From assembly GCA_947296775.1 (NCBI GenBank), contig CAMYRF010000056.1:1-6285 (forward strand): 6,285 bases of DNA, in the 5' to 3' direction. Shown piece after piece: positions 5,141-6,285 of the stretch. Numbering within the stretch: the stretch's first letter is position 1; each line of letters starts with the position of its first letter. The translations under genes and the position numbers were made by a program. The notes under the pieces were generated by a model. The model saw only the letters and a list, made by a program, of their open reading frames with translations. It was not told the DNA's origin and searched no databases. Source of the stretch: an uncultured Mycoplasmatota bacterium. Lineage in GTDB: Bacteria; Bacillota_I; Bacilli_A; RF39; UBA660.

Positions 5141-5167
5141 TTATTTTCCTCCTTTATTCTTTTTTTG

Positions 5168-5194
5168 AAAACTCCTATATTGTGAAGGGGTTTT
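5168..5194. repeat. Inverted repeat upstream of the decayed gene
   Basis: AAAACTCC (5168-5175) and GGGGTTTT (5187-5194) can pair over eight positions on the + strand with one G-U, around an 11-base loop, and are followed by one more T and ACC. On the minus strand one pair becomes an A-C mismatch. It could be a weak + strand terminator or a leader structure; no + strand gene ends here, so its role is unclear. Confidence 0.45.
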
Positions 5195-5247
5195 TACCTT
5201 CATATATAATATACGGTTTTTATTGTCCTAATTCCTGCAAGAAAATG

Positions 5248-5277
5248 AAAGAAATTGCAATTTCTTGCAATTTCTTT
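5248..5277 (-). terminator. Hairpin terminator of the surface protein gene
   Basis: A perfect 12-bp stem (5248-5259 with 5266-5277) and a 6-base loop, followed on the minus strand by CATTTTCTTG. It starts 13 bases after the stop codon of the surface protein gene. Part of it is made from two tandem copies of TTGCAATTTC (5255-5264 and 5265-5274). Confidence 0.7.
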
Positions 5278-5290
5278 TGTTTTTGGTTAT

Positions 5291-6283
5291 TTAACTAACT
5301 ATCCTATATGGATTTGATTGTGTTCCTTCTCCATCCAAAGTTATATTAGGTGTTAGATAAAGGGCTGGCAAGACGTCGAAATTGACGAGGGACGCATTGT
5401 TGTTACTCACAACGGCATTACTGTTCACATAAAGCACAGTATTCGAACCACCTGCAGGATACGAAACAGTCCATAAATATCCTGATGTTGGTACTATATA
5501 GTTTGTTGTTTTACATGTACTATAATTAGTATTATTTAAACTATAGTTTCCACACTTTTCTATATTAGTGTTTGACCTTAGAACTTCACTTACGCTCATT
5601 AAGCCTATATTTCCTGTCCATGTCGCTGAATTTTCTGAAACTATTTGTCCTGCTAAATCAGTATTATTAATTGTTACTGGACCTATATTCCATGTATGGG
5701 TTTGGATTAAGCTCCTTGCTTCACTACTTAAACTATTATAGTATTCTGTATTTAAGTATGTGTTTAAATCAGCAGGACGTGTCCAACTATTTGAACCGTA
5801 AATTCCTCCTGTTGTATCAAATGCCATATTTCCTATACTATCTTTTTTCATTATTTTTAATGTACCATCTGATTCTACTGATAGTATTCTCCATGTTTCT
5901 TCATTAAATGTTATATAGTTATTTGGGTTTGTTCCTTTATAAATATATCTTCCTGATTCATAATCATCAGCATACAATCCATCGCCTGAAGTTACTTCTG
6001 TTGCAATTAAATCATCTGTAGTTATTGGTTCAGATGGTGTAACTGTTCCGCTTCCCTCTTTTTGTGAGTAATCTAGTGTTACCGTAAATGTTCCTTCTGT
6101 ACTTTCTGGTTGACTTGTGACATTACTATCATACTCTACCTTTACTGTTAAGACTTTACTATCTCCTGCATTTAATTCACTTCCCTCTTCTAATCCGCTT
6201 GAAGTGAATTTTATTGCTGGATTATTTGAATCTGTTAGTGTTATTTTTTCTAATGTTGCATTTAATGTTCCTCTATTTTCTAC
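5291..6283 (-). CDS. Secreted/surface protein, C-terminal part (beta-sandwich-like region plus 'DGLYxDxYExGRY' domain); 5' end outside window
   Basis: The frame is open to the window edge, so the start and any signal peptide are outside; the TTG at 5975-5977 is an internal Leu codon. The visible 330 residues fall into two parts. Residues about 1-80 (VENRGTLNATLEKITLT ... LEEGSELNAGDSKVLTVKVEYD ... TFTVTLDY) look like an Ig-like or TasA/camelysin-like beta sandwich, as found in exported Firmicute proteins. A Ser/Thr/Pro linker leads to TSGDGLYADDYESGRYIY (about 98-115), then YITFNEETWRILSVE, a Trp/Tyr/Asn/Ser-rich beta domain, two Cys (in KCGNYS and STCKT) that could form a disulfide, and the ending GTQSNPYRIVS. 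I remember this second domain from many predicted cell-surface and pilin-like proteins of uncultured gut Firmicutes, without known function. Very low Lys and high Asn/Ser/Thr fit export. No LPxTG or C-terminal membrane segment is present, so anchoring must be N-terminal or non-covalent. Confidence 0.8.
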   Translation of the reverse strand, partial: VENRGTLNATLEKITLTDSNNPAIKFTSSGLEEGSELNAGDSKVLTVKVEYDSNVTSQPESTEGTFTVTLDYSQKEGSGTVTPSEPITTDDLIATEVTSGDGLYADDYESGRYIYKGTNPNNYITFNEETWRILSVESDGTLKIMKKDSIGNMAFDTTGGIYGSNSWTRPADLNTYLNTEYYNSLSSEARSLIQTHTWNIGPVTINNTDLAGQIVSENSATWTGNIGLMSVSEVLRSNTNIEKCGNYSLNNTNYSTCKTTNYIVPTSGYLWTVSYPAGGSNTVLYVNSNAVVSNNNASLVNFDVLPALYLTPNITLDGEGTQSNPYRIVS

Positions 6284-6285
6284 TG

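Larger units (their letters stand above)
4954..5290. other. Gene-poor interval, apart from the decayed gene
   Basis: No intact coding region is visible on either strand between the short-chain dehydrogenase and the surface protein gene. The interval holds the Rpn-like relic (to 5140) with its ribosome binding site (5148-5155), an inverted repeat at 5168-5194, an AT-rich stretch at 5195-5222 with TATATTAT-type strings that could be an old promoter, and the terminator of the surface protein gene at 5248-5277. Confidence 0.6.

Noticed and set aside
5671..5907. 78-residue + strand hydrophobic open frame
   Set aside because: Antisense shadow of the surface protein gene.
1..6285. CRISPR array, complete insertion sequence or toxin-antitoxin pair
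   Set aside because: No regularly spaced repeats, no intact transposase with terminal inverted repeats and no paired small genes with overlapping starts were found.

Overview
The window is AT-rich, compact and reads cleanly with the standard bacterial code: all the full genes end in TAA, and TGG is used for Trp. Strong AGGAGG-type ribosome binding sites, short intergenic gaps, simple hairpin-plus-U-tract terminators, CCA-encoding tRNA genes and A/T-biased proteins rich in Lys, Asn and Ile suggest a low-GC Firmicute. An uncultured gut Bacilli lineage related to RF39/Mollicutes-like groups is most likely. This placement is inferred from style and from remembered family resemblances, not from a search.

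Layout. The left edge (1-1074, + strand) holds the 3' two thirds of a type II secretion / type IV pilus assembly ATPase (GspE/PilB family). It converges on a minus-strand amidoligase-family enzyme (1110-2144), and the two share one hairpin terminator. The amidoligase has its own good promoter. Upstream of it on the minus strand lies a small helical protein of the ferritin-like type (2236-2673), then two tRNA genes, Glu with anticodon CTC and elongator Met with anticodon CAT, each with its own promoter and terminator. Next come folD (3135-4019), a divergent methylene-THF dehydrogenase/cyclohydrolase, and just upstream of it a short-chain dehydrogenase (4050-4829). A region of about 400 bp (4875-5290) carries no intact gene. 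It holds a decayed remnant that looks like an Rpn/PD-(D/E)XK transposase-family gene, with its ribosome binding site and terminator still recognisable, plus two further inverted repeats. The right edge (5291-6283, minus strand, 5' end missing) holds the C-terminal 330 residues of a secreted surface protein: a beta-sandwich-like region followed by a domain with a 'SGDGLY-ADDYESGRY' entry motif.

How the genes work together. Apart from the pilus ATPase, everything is on the minus strand. Most units look like single-gene transcripts with their own signals; the short-chain dehydrogenase and folD are only 30 bp apart and could be co-transcribed, although folD also has its own candidate promoter. 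Only one functional link is worth proposing: the pilus/secretion ATPase at one end and the surface protein at the other might belong to the same export apparatus, but nothing in the window proves it. I see no CRISPR array, no complete insertion sequence and no convincing new multi-gene defence or biosynthetic system. The least ordinary items are the stand-alone amidoligase, the Rpn-like gene relic, the CTC tRNA-Glu and the unusual FolD active-site variants.
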